Positions 34,961-44,516 of a stretch of 64,000 nucleotides of DNA are shown in pieces (position 1 is the first letter of the stretch; the number at the start of each line of letters is the position of its first letter). This DNA comes from Oscillospiraceae bacterium NTUH-002-81. Its GTDB lineage: Bacteria; Bacillota; Clostridia; Lachnospirales; Lachnospiraceae. The stretch is from positions 2,791,001 to 2,855,000 of the forward strand of contig CP136052.1 in NCBI GenBank assembly GCA_032620915.1, read 5' to 3'. A program made the translations under genes and the position numbers. Below the pieces are notes generated by a model, which was not told where the DNA came from, searched no databases, and worked only from the letters and a program-made list of their open reading frames with translations.

Positions 34961-35893
34961 TTATTTCAGTTTCTCTACTGTGATCTGTTCCATCAGGATG
35001 CCTGCCATCTTCGGCTCAAAATCCCCGGTATTGGGAGACAATGCATTGGCCGTGGCAACAGACGCCGCATATTTCAGCGCTTTTTCCGGCGGATAGTTTT
35101 TCTCCAGAGCAACGGCAAAGGCGCCCACCATGGAGTCACCGCAGCCCACGGTGTTCACCACTTCCAGCCTGGGGATCACGGCACGGTAGCAACCTTCCCT
35201 GCACACAAGCAGGGCGCCGTCCCCGCCCAGGGAAACGACCACATGAGGAATGCCCATGGCCTGAATCTTCTCCGCGCAGGCGATCACGGCCTCCATACTG
35301 TCCAGTTTTTCTCCGAACAGCTGCTCCATCTCATCCCGGTTGGGCTTCACCATGTCCGGGCAGGCCCGAAGACCGGCTTTCAGCGTATCTCCGCTGGAAT
35401 CCAGGATCACTTTCTTTCCCATGCCTTTTGCAAGAGAAATGATCTTTCCGTACACATCGCTGCTCACACCCCGGGGAATGCTGCCGGAAATCGTCACCAC
35501 ATCACTGTCCTGTATGATCTGCGGCAGCCGATCCATAAACTGTTTCTCCTCTTCCGGGCTGACGGTAAAGCCCGGCTCCAGATATTCTGTGGAACCGTAG
35601 CCCGGATCCAGAATGTTGATACAGCAGCGGGTCTCTCCATTTACATAGCCAAAGCTGTGGGGAATTCCGTCCTGCTCCAGCAGATGCTCCAGCTGCTGCC
35701 CGTTGTAACCGCCCACCAGGCCGGTGGCCTGCACCTTTGCCCCGCACAGGGCAATGACCCGGGCCACATTCAGTCCCTTGCCGCCTGCGGTGGTGCGGCT
35801 TTTGGATACCCGCATCACCGTGCCGTTCTTGATCTCATCTGTCATAAAATACGCCTTATCCAGCGCCGCATTCATTGTAACTGTCGTTATCAT
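34961..35893 (-). CDS. PfkB-family sugar-phosphate kinase (FruK/LacC type)
   Basis: A 310-residue ribokinase-fold kinase of the 1-phosphofructokinase/tagatose-6-phosphate kinase group. It has the N-terminal MITTVTMNAALDK, the TAGGKGLNVAR substrate motif, ISGSIPRG, and the C-terminal VNTVGCGDSMVGAF anion-hole/catalytic Asp motif. Expected product is a ketohexose bisphosphate for the aldolase that follows 27 bases downstream. Substrate (fructose-1-P versus tagatose-6-P) unresolved; neighbours favour tagatose-6-P. Confidence 0.9.
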   Translation of the reverse strand: MITTVTMNAALDKAYFMTDEIKNGTVMRVSKSRTTAGGKGLNVARVIALCGAKVQATGLVGGYNGQQLEHLLEQDGIPHSFGYVNGETRCCINILDPGYGSTEYLEPGFTVSPEEEKQFMDRLPQIIQDSDVVTISGSIPRGVSSDVYGKIISLAKGMGKKVILDSSGDTLKAGLRACPDMVKPNRDEMEQLFGEKLDSMEAVIACAEKIQAMGIPHVVVSLGGDGALLVCREGCYRAVIPRLEVVNTVGCGDSMVGAFAVALEKNYPPEKALKYAASVATANALSPNTGDFEPKMAGILMEQITVEKLK

Positions 35894-35902
35894 ATGCTTC
35901 TC

Positions 35903-36952
35903 CTACTTTTCACTGTCGATCAGGATCTTGCCCTTTACGGTGCCCGGTGTCTTGTACATCTCGAAGGCATCTGCAATCTGGCTCAGCGGCATTTTTCTGA
36001 AAATAAAGGAATCGTCAAACTTCAGATCTCCGGTCTTGAAGTAATGTGCTGCCAGATCCCACTCTTTTCCCGGGAACGGTGCGCTGTAGGACATCCAGGA
36101 ACCGGTCAGGTTGAATTCTTTACGGTTGATGTTCTCCCACTCGGCTACGGTAAAGGTCAGTTCTTTCGTGGGCGTGCCGATGAAGCATACATTGGCTTTG
36201 TTGGCAGCCAGTTCAAAGGCCATCTTCATGGTGATGGTATTGCCTGCGGTCTCGTATACATAGTCAAAGCCTCTGCCGCCGGTCAGTGCCATTGCCTGCT
36301 CCATGAAATCCGCATCCTTCGTATTGATGCCTGCCGTTGCACCCAGGCGCATGCCCATGTCCAGACGCTCTTTGGCGATATCAAAGATCACAACCTCTTT
36401 TGCGCCGAAAATCTTTGCCCACTGTGCGGTAAACATACCGATGGTGCCGCCGCCCAGGATGGCCACCGTCTTTCCGCCTTCATAAGGCACCCGCAGCAGA
36501 CCGTGCAACGCCACTGTTGCAGGCTCGAAAAATGCACCCTGCTCAAAGGAAACGCTGTCGTCAAATTTTACCGCATTTTTCTCCGGCACTGCCACATATT
36601 CTGCGAAGCTGCCGAACTCTCTGGAACCAATAAAGCTGTAGTGCTTGCACAGAGAATAGTTGCCCTTCTGGCAGTCCTCACATTTCATGCAGGGCACCAG
36701 CGGAACACCGGCCACTCTGTCTCCGGGCTTGAGGCTTGTCACACCTTCTCCGATCTCCTCTACCACTCCCGAAAACTCATGTCCGAGTACATTCGGGAAG
36801 AAATGGCAGGCATTTCCGTTTACCCGCGGAATATCAGAACCACAGATTCCCGTATACTTTACCTTGATCAGCACATGGCCCGCTGTTGCTTTGGGCTTCT
36901 CAATCTCCTCGTACCGAATATCCTCTCTTGCGTGTACAACTCCTGCTTTCAT
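35903..36952 (-). CDS. gatD: Zinc-dependent polyol-phosphate dehydrogenase, GatD-like
   Basis: A 349-residue medium-chain dehydrogenase closely resembling galactitol-1-phosphate 5-dehydrogenase. Catalytic zinc: GICGSD and LGHEFSG; structural zinc: CMKCEDCQKGNYSLC; Rossmann AILGGGTIGM. The C-terminal GSWMSYSAPFPGKEWDLA matches GatD notably well. It would oxidise a polyol phosphate to a ketose phosphate (galactitol-1-P to tagatose-6-P if the assignment holds). It lies 18 bases after the FGGY kinase and ten before the PfkB kinase. Confidence 0.82.
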   Translation of the reverse strand: MKAGVVHAREDIRYEEIEKPKATAGHVLIKVKYTGICGSDIPRVNGNACHFFPNVLGHEFSGVVEEIGEGVTSLKPGDRVAGVPLVPCMKCEDCQKGNYSLCKHYSFIGSREFGSFAEYVAVPEKNAVKFDDSVSFEQGAFFEPATVALHGLLRVPYEGGKTVAILGGGTIGMFTAQWAKIFGAKEVVIFDIAKERLDMGMRLGATAGINTKDADFMEQAMALTGGRGFDYVYETAGNTITMKMAFELAANKANVCFIGTPTKELTFTVAEWENINRKEFNLTGSWMSYSAPFPGKEWDLAAHYFKTGDLKFDDSFIFRKMPLSQIADAFEMYKTPGTVKGKILIDSEK

Positions 36953-36970
36953 GCTTCTTCTCCTCCTGTT

Positions 36971-38483
36971 TTATTGATTCATTATATTTTTCAGATCTTT
37001 GTAAAGATCCAAATAGATCTCATAGTTTCTCATATAAGCATCATGGGTGCTGTCATCCGGTGTATGCTCTCTCGTGATATGTACCGTCCGGTTCACCGCA
37101 TCGTCGAAATCCCGATAAATGCCTACCCCCACACCGGCCAGGAGCACTGCCCCCAGCGTGGTTGCCGCGTCCGAAAACGGAACGATCACCTTTTTCCCGG
37201 TGATATCTGTCTTGATCTGCGTCCACAAAAAGAGAGTTGGCAGAACCGCCCATGGCGCGGAGAACCTCTACATGCGCCCCCACACTTTCTGCGATATCCA
37301 GATTGTGTTTCAGGGAAAATGCCACGCCCTCCATAGCCGCCCGGATCATGTGGGCCTTCGTCTTGCCGAAATCCAACCCGTAAAATACCCCTTTCGCGTT
37401 GGGATCCCAGATGGGAGAACGCTCTCCGGACATATAGGGCAGAAAGACCACGCCCTCGCTTCCCGGCGGTATCGCTGCCGCCTGTTCATTATACTGATCC
37501 AGGGAAGATTTGCCGGTCTCTTTCGCAATGCTGCGCTCATAGGCGCCAAATTCCCGTTCCATCCATTTCATCACACCCCCGCCGCCGGTGCTTCCGCCCT
37601 GCAGCAGCCATTTGCCCGGCACCACATGATAGCCGAGGATGAGACGGGGATCCGCGGTATAGCTATCCATACAGATGCTCATGCCGCCTGCCTGTCCGCC
37701 CTGCTCCTGGGTCTCGCCCGCATGAATGACACCGGCTCCCAGTGCCCCGCAGGCTGCATCCAGACCGCCTGCCACCACAGGAATGCCGCTGACCAGACCA
37801 ATCTGTACCGCTGCTTCTTCGGTAACGGTTCCCACCACCTGATGACAGGGCACGATCTTGGGTAAAAAATGCCGAGGGATGCCCAGCTCGTCACACATAT
37901 CCATATCCCACTGCCCGGTGCGCATGTTGAAGCAGTGGAAGCCATAGCTCTGGCAGATATCCTGTGTCACGGCACCGGTCAGCCGGTAAGCGATAAAGCT
38001 GTTGGCCTGCAGGATCTTGTCGATCTTCGCATAAACCTCCGGCAAATTTTCCTTATACCAGATGATCTTGGCCGTCGTGTAAGATGGCCGGAGCATATTG
38101 CCGGACACCTCAAATATCCGATCTGCACCGATCTGCGCATTCAGGCGGTCACAGATGTCCTGCGCCCGGGTATCCATCCAGATGGGCGTGTTCGTCAGCA
38201 CATGACCTTCCCTGTCAATGGCAATGGCGGACCAGCCCTGTCCGTCAATGCCGATCCCTGCGATCTCCTCCGGCGCCACCGCACCTTTCTCCAGACATTT
38301 CTTCGTTGCCTGGCACACCGCATCCCACCACTCATCCGGGTTCTGCTCTGCCCATCCCGGTTTCGGATAATATACGGCATAGTCTCCCGAGGCCGCGGCC
38401 TTTACCTGTCCATCCAGAGTAAAAAGTGCCACCTTACAGGCGCTCGTTCCGATATCAATTCCCAAAAGATATTTCTTCTCCAT
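36971..38483 (-). CDS. FGGY-family carbohydrate kinase (one apparent +1 shift)
   Basis: Xylulokinase-like FGGY kinase. N-terminal LLGIDIGTSACKVALF is the ATP phosphate-binding motif, GIGIDGQGWSAI follows, and MGGSANS precedes the C-terminal ATPase lobe. A five-base T tract on the coding strand (37227-37231) shifts the frame; four T restores LWTQIKTDITGKKVIVP and 503 residues, standard for the family. First gene of the polyol operon. With a GatD-like dehydrogenase next, it may phosphorylate a polyol with ATP instead of a PTS doing so. Start ATG 38483 follows GGAGGGG. Confidence 0.88.
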
Positions 38484-38529
38484 TCTTTTCCCCTCCGGTG
38501 ATTGATCGTCTAATTCCTTTTCTTGCTTT

Positions 38530-38558
38530 ATTATATCATAACATTCCTACATTTTAAA
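38530..38558 (-). promoter_or_regulatory. Promoter of the polyol operon
   Basis: Perfect -10 TATAAT (38530-38535), 17-base spacer, -35 TTTAAA (38553-38558, four of six), 46 bases before the FGGY kinase start. Confidence 0.65.
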
Positions 38559-38587
38559 GGAAAGCACAAATTATTCGGGATTTTCAC

Positions 38588-38622
38588 TAAAAAAGAATGG
38601 CCAGAACGCATCCGGCCACTCT
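38588..38622 (-). terminator. Terminator after the CmpB-like gene
   Basis: Nine-pair stem AGAGTGGCC/GGCCATTCT (one G-T; 38614-38622 with 38594-38602) followed by a T6 run on the minus strand, 31 bases past the stop. Confidence 0.88.
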
Positions 38623-38652
38623 TCTGAAAATTCCTGTGAAATTTTTCCCTGT

Positions 38653-39951
38653 CTATTCCGTCTCGATAGCATTTGGATAAATCTTCGCCATCTTTGCATC
38701 GTCGTAATGCACATCGGCCCATTTCTGCCAGCCACTGGTGGCTTCCACGCCTTTGCTTCTCTGGTCGTGCCGCACCAGTGCCACGCAGGACACGGCCACA
38801 TTGCAGCACATGAAAACGATCAGCGCCCAGGTCAGAAGCTTGCCGCCCACGACAGGGAGCTTTTCGATCCATTTTTCCATAAGCGGGCAGAGGAGTTTGA
38901 GCCACACCACCGCCGCGATGCCCCAGAAGAAGCAGTACAGCAGGTTGATCCTGCCGCCCAGGTTGAAGGGGATCTTGCTGTAGTCCCAGAACACCTTGCC
39001 GAACACCAGCTCGGTGAAGACACTGCACAGGTACTCGTAGGCGCCGCCCAGCAGGGTACCGATGAGGAAAAGGAACCGGTCACTCCGGTTCTTATACTTG
39101 TACAGAAGGGCGGTGGCCAGCGCGATGGCCAGTCCCCAGACGATGCTGAAGGGGCCCCACACCACGCTGCTGCGGCTCATCCACACACCGGCGGTGACCC
39201 GGCAGAAGATGGTTTCCGTGATGTCGCCGAGAAAAGCGCCGATGAAAAACAGCATGACAACCTTATAGAAACCGCAGCCCGCCGCAAATACCTTCTCATT
39301 GGCCAGCCTTGCCTCCACGGCCTGAATCTTCGGATAGGCTTTTCGGATACGCCGCTCCACACGCCGGGAGATCCAGGAGCCCAGCTCTTCGCTGACTTCG
39401 TCGATGCGTTCATCCGTTTCTGCCCAGCGGGCTGCATGCTTGCTGTGTCCGAACAGCAGGATGCAGGACGCCAGAATGTCCACCAGCAGTACAGCCACCA
39501 GCGCCAGCAAAACCATCCGCATCACCACGCCCGGCAGGAATTTCAAAAGCTGCAGCAGCAGGCGGTTGCCGAAACGAACAGTACAGAAACCCAGCGCGCC
39601 AAAGATCAGGGATGCCGGCAGGCAGATATAGCCGTCCAGGTTCCAGCGGACATCAGAGTAGTCCCACCAGCGCTCCCGGAATATTTTTTCAATGAGATGG
39701 CCGCTGATCCACTCCGCCGCCGTTGCATAGACGACTGCAAAAAGATAGAGCCAGCCGCCGGTCAGCTCCTGCAGGCCCACGGTCATGACAACCGCCGTGA
39801 TACCATAGATCACGCAGAACGGCCCGTTGACCAGGCCACGGTTCACGAACCGTTTCTGTTTCAGCGCAGCTGTCACGGTTTCCAGTACCCATCCACCGAA
39901 GGAATACAGGAAAAACAGCCACAAAAGTTCATAACCTGTAAAAGTATTCAT
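38653..39951 (-). CDS. CmpB-family membrane protein with internal duplication
   Basis: A 432-residue polytopic membrane protein usually annotated putative ABC transporter permease (ABC_trans_CmpB). Two CmpB-like halves are visible: the first has GWVLETV, NGPFCVIYG, RWWDYSD and NLDGYICLP; the second has GDITETIF, WGPFSIVWG, VFWDYSK and NLGGRINLL. Between them lies a charged helical segment (residues about 180-225). No ATPase gene is adjacent, so the permease label is doubtful; function unknown. It follows the cardiolipin synthase gene by about 100 bases on the same strand. Confidence 0.85.
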   Translation of the reverse strand: MNTFTGYELLWLFFLYSFGGWVLETVTAALKQKRFVNRGLVNGPFCVIYGITAVVMTVGLQELTGGWLYLFAVVYATAAEWISGHLIEKIFRERWWDYSDVRWNLDGYICLPASLIFGALGFCTVRFGNRLLLQLLKFLPGVVMRMVLLALVAVLLVDILASCILLFGHSKHAARWAETDERIDEVSEELGSWISRRVERRIRKAYPKIQAVEARLANEKVFAAGCGFYKVVMLFFIGAFLGDITETIFCRVTAGVWMSRSSVVWGPFSIVWGLAIALATALLYKYKNRSDRFLFLIGTLLGGAYEYLCSVFTELVFGKVFWDYSKIPFNLGGRINLLYCFFWGIAAVVWLKLLCPLMEKWIEKLPVVGGKLLTWALIVFMCCNVAVSCVALVRHDQRSKGVEATSGWQKWADVHYDDAKMAKIYPNAIETE

Positions 39952-40053
39952 CGTCTCTTCCCCTGTCCAGGCCTCCCGGCCCTTCGTATTTTTTCTATTT
40001 CTTCTGTCTGATCTGTTCCTGATGAGAAACCGTTTTTCTCCTGATTGCCGATG

Positions 40054-41715
40054 CTATAAGAGCGGTGCAACCAGCCGCAGCACACACTGGGCAATCCGCA
40101 GCACGGTGGAGCGTCCGCTCCGGTATTGCTCGGTCACCTCCCGACACACCGGGAACAGCTGTGCAAAATCTTCCCCGATCTGTTCCACCGCCGGGCATCC
40201 GTACAGAAATACCCCGTTTTCAAAATGATGATACAGACTGCGGTAATCCATGTTGATGGTTCCCACTGTGGCCGCCACGCCGTCACAGAACGTCTGCTTG
40301 GCATGAATAAAGCCCGGCGTATATTCATAGATCCGCACCCCCTGCATGGCAAGTCCCGCATAGTAGGAGCGGGTCACCTTGTAGATCAGCTTTTTGTCCG
40401 GGATGCCCGGGGTGATGATCCGCACATCCACGCCCCGCTTGGCCGCCAGCCCCAGCTCTCGGGTCATCTCATCGCTGATGATCAGATAAGGCGTTGCCGC
40501 ATAGAACCGGTGCTTCGCGCTCTTGATCAGGTTCAGGTACACATTTTCTCCCATGTACTCGTCATCCAGCGGGCTGTCCGCATAGGGCTGGACGAAGCCG
40601 TTCCCCAAGGCATCCAACTTCTGCTCATCCTGCGCGACAGCTGCCTCATCTGCCCTTTCTCGGGCTGCAGACACCTTCTCGTCTGAAAACTGCGCCGCTG
40701 CCGGGAGCCGCCCTGCTCCGGCAGCCTCCAGATATTTCTCCCAGCCGCTCTCCTCCTGCTGTCCTCTGACAGAGGCGTTCCACATTTCCAGGAACAGTGC
40801 GGTCAGCGTCTGCACCGCCCCGCCGGTGAGCTTGACGCCGGTATCCTTCCAACGCCCATAGGGGTGGGTGATGTTAAAATATTCGTCCGCCAAGTTGTAG
40901 CCGCCGGTGAAGCCCACCTTCCCGTCGATGACGGTGATCTTCCGATGATCCCGGTTGTTCATGAACACCTTGATCACCGGCAACACCGGGTTGAACACCC
41001 GGCAGGCAATGCCCAGCGCTTCCATCCGGTGAATGAAATCCAGACCGATGAAACCGATGCTGCCCACATCGTCATACAGGATGCGCACTTCCACACCGGC
41101 CGCCGCCCGCTCTGCCAGCACATCCCGCATCCGCCCGAAGGCCTCGGCTTCCTCGATGGCGTGATATTCCAGAAAAATAAATTCTTTCGCTTCCCGCAGC
41201 TGTCGCAGCTGTTCCTCGAATCCCTCCGCGGCATCGCTGTAAAACGCCACCTCCGTATTTTCATACACCGGAAATTTTCCGTAGTTGTATATATAACGGC
41301 ACTGGTTTGCCGCGGCAAAATCCGTCTGCTCCAGGTGGTGCATCACCGCAGGATCCTGGCGCAGCCTGCCAAACAGCTTCCCGTCAATGGCTTCGTAGCG
41401 GCGGCGCATGGGTTTTGTGGCATCCTTATTGGCCGCCAGCGCATAGAAGCACAGCCCCATCACCGGAAACACAAGGATCAGCACCGTCCAGGACATTTTA
41501 AACGCCGAATTCTGATGTTTGCCGTAAATGCGCAGCACCAGCAACAGGGCCAGCAGACTGCTGATCAGGGCGATGGCCGTGGAATACCGGTTCAGCCGGA
41601 TAAACTGCTCCAGGATCCACACCAGCTGAATGAGCACACTGATCGCCACAAACGCCAGCCGTCGGATGCTGTTTTTCACATTGGATTTCTGCTCTGTACG
41701 CATTCTTTTCTTCAT
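40054..41715 (-). CDS. cls: Cardiolipin synthase
   Basis: A 553-residue membrane phospholipase-D superfamily enzyme that condenses two phosphatidylglycerols into cardiolipin and glycerol. Two N-terminal membrane spans (about 20-65) precede two HKD motifs: HRKITVID and HAKQTFCDG. A poorly conserved Ala/Glu-rich insertion (about 325-370) lies between the halves. Its start overlaps the AI-2E-family gene stop by four bases (41712-41715), implying coupled translation; SD GAGGAAG. Confidence 0.95.
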   Translation of the reverse strand: MKKRMRTEQKSNVKNSIRRLAFVAISVLIQLVWILEQFIRLNRYSTAIALISSLLALLLVLRIYGKHQNSAFKMSWTVLILVFPVMGLCFYALAANKDATKPMRRRYEAIDGKLFGRLRQDPAVMHHLEQTDFAAANQCRYIYNYGKFPVYENTEVAFYSDAAEGFEEQLRQLREAKEFIFLEYHAIEEAEAFGRMRDVLAERAAAGVEVRILYDDVGSIGFIGLDFIHRMEALGIACRVFNPVLPVIKVFMNNRDHRKITVIDGKVGFTGGYNLADEYFNITHPYGRWKDTGVKLTGGAVQTLTALFLEMWNASVRGQQEESGWEKYLEAAGAGRLPAAAQFSDEKVSAARERADEAAVAQDEQKLDALGNGFVQPYADSPLDDEYMGENVYLNLIKSAKHRFYAATPYLIISDEMTRELGLAAKRGVDVRIITPGIPDKKLIYKVTRSYYAGLAMQGVRIYEYTPGFIHAKQTFCDGVAATVGTINMDYRSLYHHFENGVFLYGCPAVEQIGEDFAQLFPVCREVTEQYRSGRSTVLRIAQCVLRLVAPLL

Positions 41716-42860
41716 CTTATCTTCCTCTGTTCCTCATTCTGTTTCTCCATTTTGCGGAATCGGTTGATATCCCGGGCCACATCGCCGATGGCCGCAAACA
41801 GCGGCTGAAACATGCCGATCCGGTAAAAGGTCTGCACCAGCACGCCCACGGGCACTGCGACGATCATGCCCACCACGCCGTACAGCTTGTACCCGATGTA
41901 AATCCAGATCAGCGTGGCCAGGGGACTTAAGCCCACCGTGTCACCCACGATCTTCGGCTGGATAAGCTGCCGCACGGTCTGGCTCACCGCGTAGATGACC
42001 AGCAGTCCCACCGCCATCCGGTAATCATGGGCCAGAAACTGGAATAACGCCCAGGGCAGCAGCACCGTGCCTGTACCCAGAAACGGCAGGAAATCCAGAA
42101 ATGCCGTGAGAAAGGCGATAAGCACCGCAAAGCGGATGCCCAGCACGGCAAATCCCACCAGCAAGATGAGAAACACCACGCCCATGATCTTAAACTGGGC
42201 TTTGAAATACCCGCCCACGGCATTTTTGATGCTGTCCGTGGCGATGAGAAACGTTTTCTGTACGTTTTCCGGCACATTTTCCCGGAAAAATTTCATGATC
42301 CGCTCCCGGTCTGCAATGAAAAAATAGGCAGACAGAATGACGAACACCACCCCCAGCAGATAGGAGGGCAGATTTTTGGCAAAATTGCCCGCCGCCGTCA
42401 CGGTGGGCCGCCCGATTTCTTCCACAATGGTGCCCATGTACGAATCAAACTGGGTGCCCAGGGATGCCAGCCCTGCCTGCAGGCCGTCCGGCAGCTGCGC
42501 ATACACACCGCTCAGATTTTTGCCGATCTGGGTAAACTCCTCCCCCATCCGGGCATAGGTCTCCGGAAACGCATAAATGAAGCCCACGATCTCCCCGCCC
42601 AGTCTGGCGATGATGAGATAGAGCACCAGCACCACCAGCGCAATGGCCGTAATGATAATGAGCATGGAACCGTGCCTGCGCACGATCCGGAACCGTTTTT
42701 CCATCAGCCGCACCAGCGGATTGGCCAGGATCGCCAGGATCCAGCCAATGACCAGCGGCAGGAAGAACAACAGTAACCGCGGCACCACCGTAAACAGCAG
42801 GACAATGCCCGCTGCCCACAAAAGCAGATTCACCAGCAGCTTCGCATATTTTTCTTTCAT
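41712..42860 (-). CDS. AI-2E/YtvI-family transporter
   Basis: A 382-residue polytopic membrane protein of the AI-2E transporter family (PF01594). It has paired N-terminal helices, a middle soluble segment with amphipathic helices (ARMGEEFTQIGKNLSGV), and the C-terminal signature FLDFLPFLGTGTVLLPWA and QPKIVGDTVGLSPLATL. Clostridial members are often called YtvI sporulation permeases; others are Na+/H+ antiporters. Substrate not determinable. It overlaps cls by four bases. Confidence 0.9.
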   Translation of the reverse strand: MKEKYAKLLVNLLLWAAGIVLLFTVVPRLLLFFLPLVIGWILAILANPLVRLMEKRFRIVRRHGSMLIIITAIALVVLVLYLIIARLGGEIVGFIYAFPETYARMGEEFTQIGKNLSGVYAQLPDGLQAGLASLGTQFDSYMGTIVEEIGRPTVTAAGNFAKNLPSYLLGVVFVILSAYFFIADRERIMKFFRENVPENVQKTFLIATDSIKNAVGGYFKAQFKIMGVVFLILLVGFAVLGIRFAVLIAFLTAFLDFLPFLGTGTVLLPWALFQFLAHDYRMAVGLLVIYAVSQTVRQLIQPKIVGDTVGLSPLATLIWIYIGYKLYGVVGMIVAVPVGVLVQTFYRIGMFQPLFAAIGDVARDINRFRKMEKQNEEQRKIR

Positions 42861-42913
42861 CGGATCATCCCCTCTGCCCTTATTCTACCCTGCCCGCCGC
42901 CGCCCGTAAAGGC

Positions 42914-43754
42914 CTACGGGCACACTTTTCGATAAAGATAGGTGGCAAAATAAATGATGGCCGAGATGATGACGATGGTGGGGCCGGTGGCCACGTTCAC
43001 GTAAAAAGAAACGATCAGCCCCAGAATGCCGGAAAACATGGAAAACAGCACCGAAAAAGAAGTGATATTCCCGGATGTTGACGGAAAGATTGCGGGCCGA
43101 TGCCACCGGCAGGATCAGCAGGGCGTTGATGATCATAAGCCCCACCCATTTGATAGAAAGCATGACGATGCACGCCGTCAGGATGGCGAACAGATTGTCC
43201 ATCAGCGCCACCGGAATGCCCCGGCTGGACGCCACGGAACGGTTGATGCTCACCGCATTTAACCGGTTAAACGCCACCAGCCAGAACACCAGCGTCACCA
43301 CAAAAATGAGCAGCAGATAGCCTAGCTCTTTGCCGGAAATGCTCAAAATATCACCCACCAGCAGGCCGGAATATTTGCTGAAATTGCCGCCCTGGGACAG
43401 GATCGCCAGGCCCAGCGCCACGCTTAAAGAGGAGCACACGGAAATGATGGTGTCCGTGTTCTGGGTCTGCTTCGCCTTCAGCCGGTTTAACACCAGCGCA
43501 AAAACAATGGCAAAGGCGATCATGGTCAGGTTCGTATCCGTCACGCCCAGCACCACGCCGATGGCAATGCCGGTCAGCGCCGAATGCCCCAGCGCATCGG
43601 AAAAAAACGCCATCTTGTTGCTGACGATCATGGTACCCAGGATGCCGAACAGCGGCGTGATGATCAGGATGGCCAGCAGTGCATTTTTCATAAAATCAAA
43701 GGAAACCCAGGAAAAGGGCAGTAGCGTTTCCATCCAGCTGTAAATTACTTGCAT
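42914..43754 (-). CDS. znuB: ZnuB-type metal ABC permease (one apparent +1 shift)
   Basis: Integral membrane subunit of a zinc/manganese ABC importer. Helices and family motifs include FFSDALGHSALTGIAIG and LLVGDILSIS. A five-base T tract (43054-43058) shifts the frame after NIREYHFF; with four T the protein continues SVLFSMFSGILG to YRKVCP and stops at 42914, giving 279 residues. Start ATG 43754 overlaps the restored znuC stop (ATGCAAGTAA), preceded by GGGAGGTGGCAGAGGG. Confidence 0.87.
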
Positions 43755-44516
43755 CCCTCTGCCACCTCCCTCTCTCGTCTCAAATTCCACTTTGCCGAAA
43801 ATCCGGTGAAAGCTTTCGCTGGCGTATACCTCCGCCGGGGTGCCCCGGGCCACGATCTTCGTATCCAGCAAGATCACCTCATCCGCATATTTTTCCACAT
43901 AATCCAGATCATGAGAAATGAGGATGATGGCCATGTCGTACTCTTTTTTCAGTCGTACCATGATCCGGTAAAACAGATCCATGCCGTTTTTGTCGATACC
44001 GGCCACCGGCTCGTCCATGATGAGCAGATTCGGGGCATCCATCACCGCCATGGTCAGCAGCACCCGCTGCAGCTCGCCGCCGGACAGCTTGCCCACCTGC
44101 TTGTCGATGAGATCCGTCGCCTCAAATACCTCCAGGTGCTCCCGGATCGCCGCATATTCTGATTTTTTCTTATGCAGAAATACCGGAAAATTGGAATGAT
44201 AGCTGGCGATCATATCGTACACGCTCATGGGCGTATCCCGGTCGATGTTCACCTTCTGGGGCACATAGCCGATCTTCATTTTCTGCAGATTGCCGTTTTC
44301 ATGGGTTTTCAGTTCAATGGTACCCGTGTGGGGAATCTCGTTCAGGATGGCCCGCACCAGCGTGGATTTCCCGGCGCCGTTCTTGCCGATGATCACGTTC
44401 AGTTTGCCGCAGTGGATATGGAGATTGATGTCCTCCAGGATCACCTGTCCCTCGATCTCCACGCCCAGATGATTGACCTTGATGCAGTGAAGGCCGCATG
44501 GTCCGCTGTGTGTCAT
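43745..44516 (-). CDS. znuC: ZnuC-type metal ABC ATPase (apparent +1 shift at 3' end)
   Basis: ATPase of the metal importer: Walker A GKNGAGKST, signature LSGGELQR, Walker B LLIMDEP, switch His ILISHD. As written the frame runs straight into znuB (REGGGRGMQVIYSW). If one G of GGG at 43768-43770 is removed it ends EEVAEGCK and TAA at 43745, overlapping the znuB start by ten bases, which is the usual two-gene arrangement. A real ZnuC-ZnuB fusion is the less likely alternative. Start ATG overlaps the znuA stop (ATGA). Confidence 0.88.

Noticed and set aside
34397..37336. 979-codon open frame on the plus strand
   Set aside because: Exactly antisense to the aldolase, PfkB and GatD-like genes; composition is Cys/His-rich nonsense and no family pattern is visible.
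38707..40011. 434-codon plus-strand open frame
   Set aside because: Antisense to the CmpB-like gene, with shadow-type His/Gln/Ala composition.
42885..44516. A genuine ZnuC-ZnuB fusion protein
   Set aside because: The fusion point keeps an internal ribosome binding site and ATG, and removing one G restores the standard overlapping two-gene layout; several other genes show the same one-base excess.
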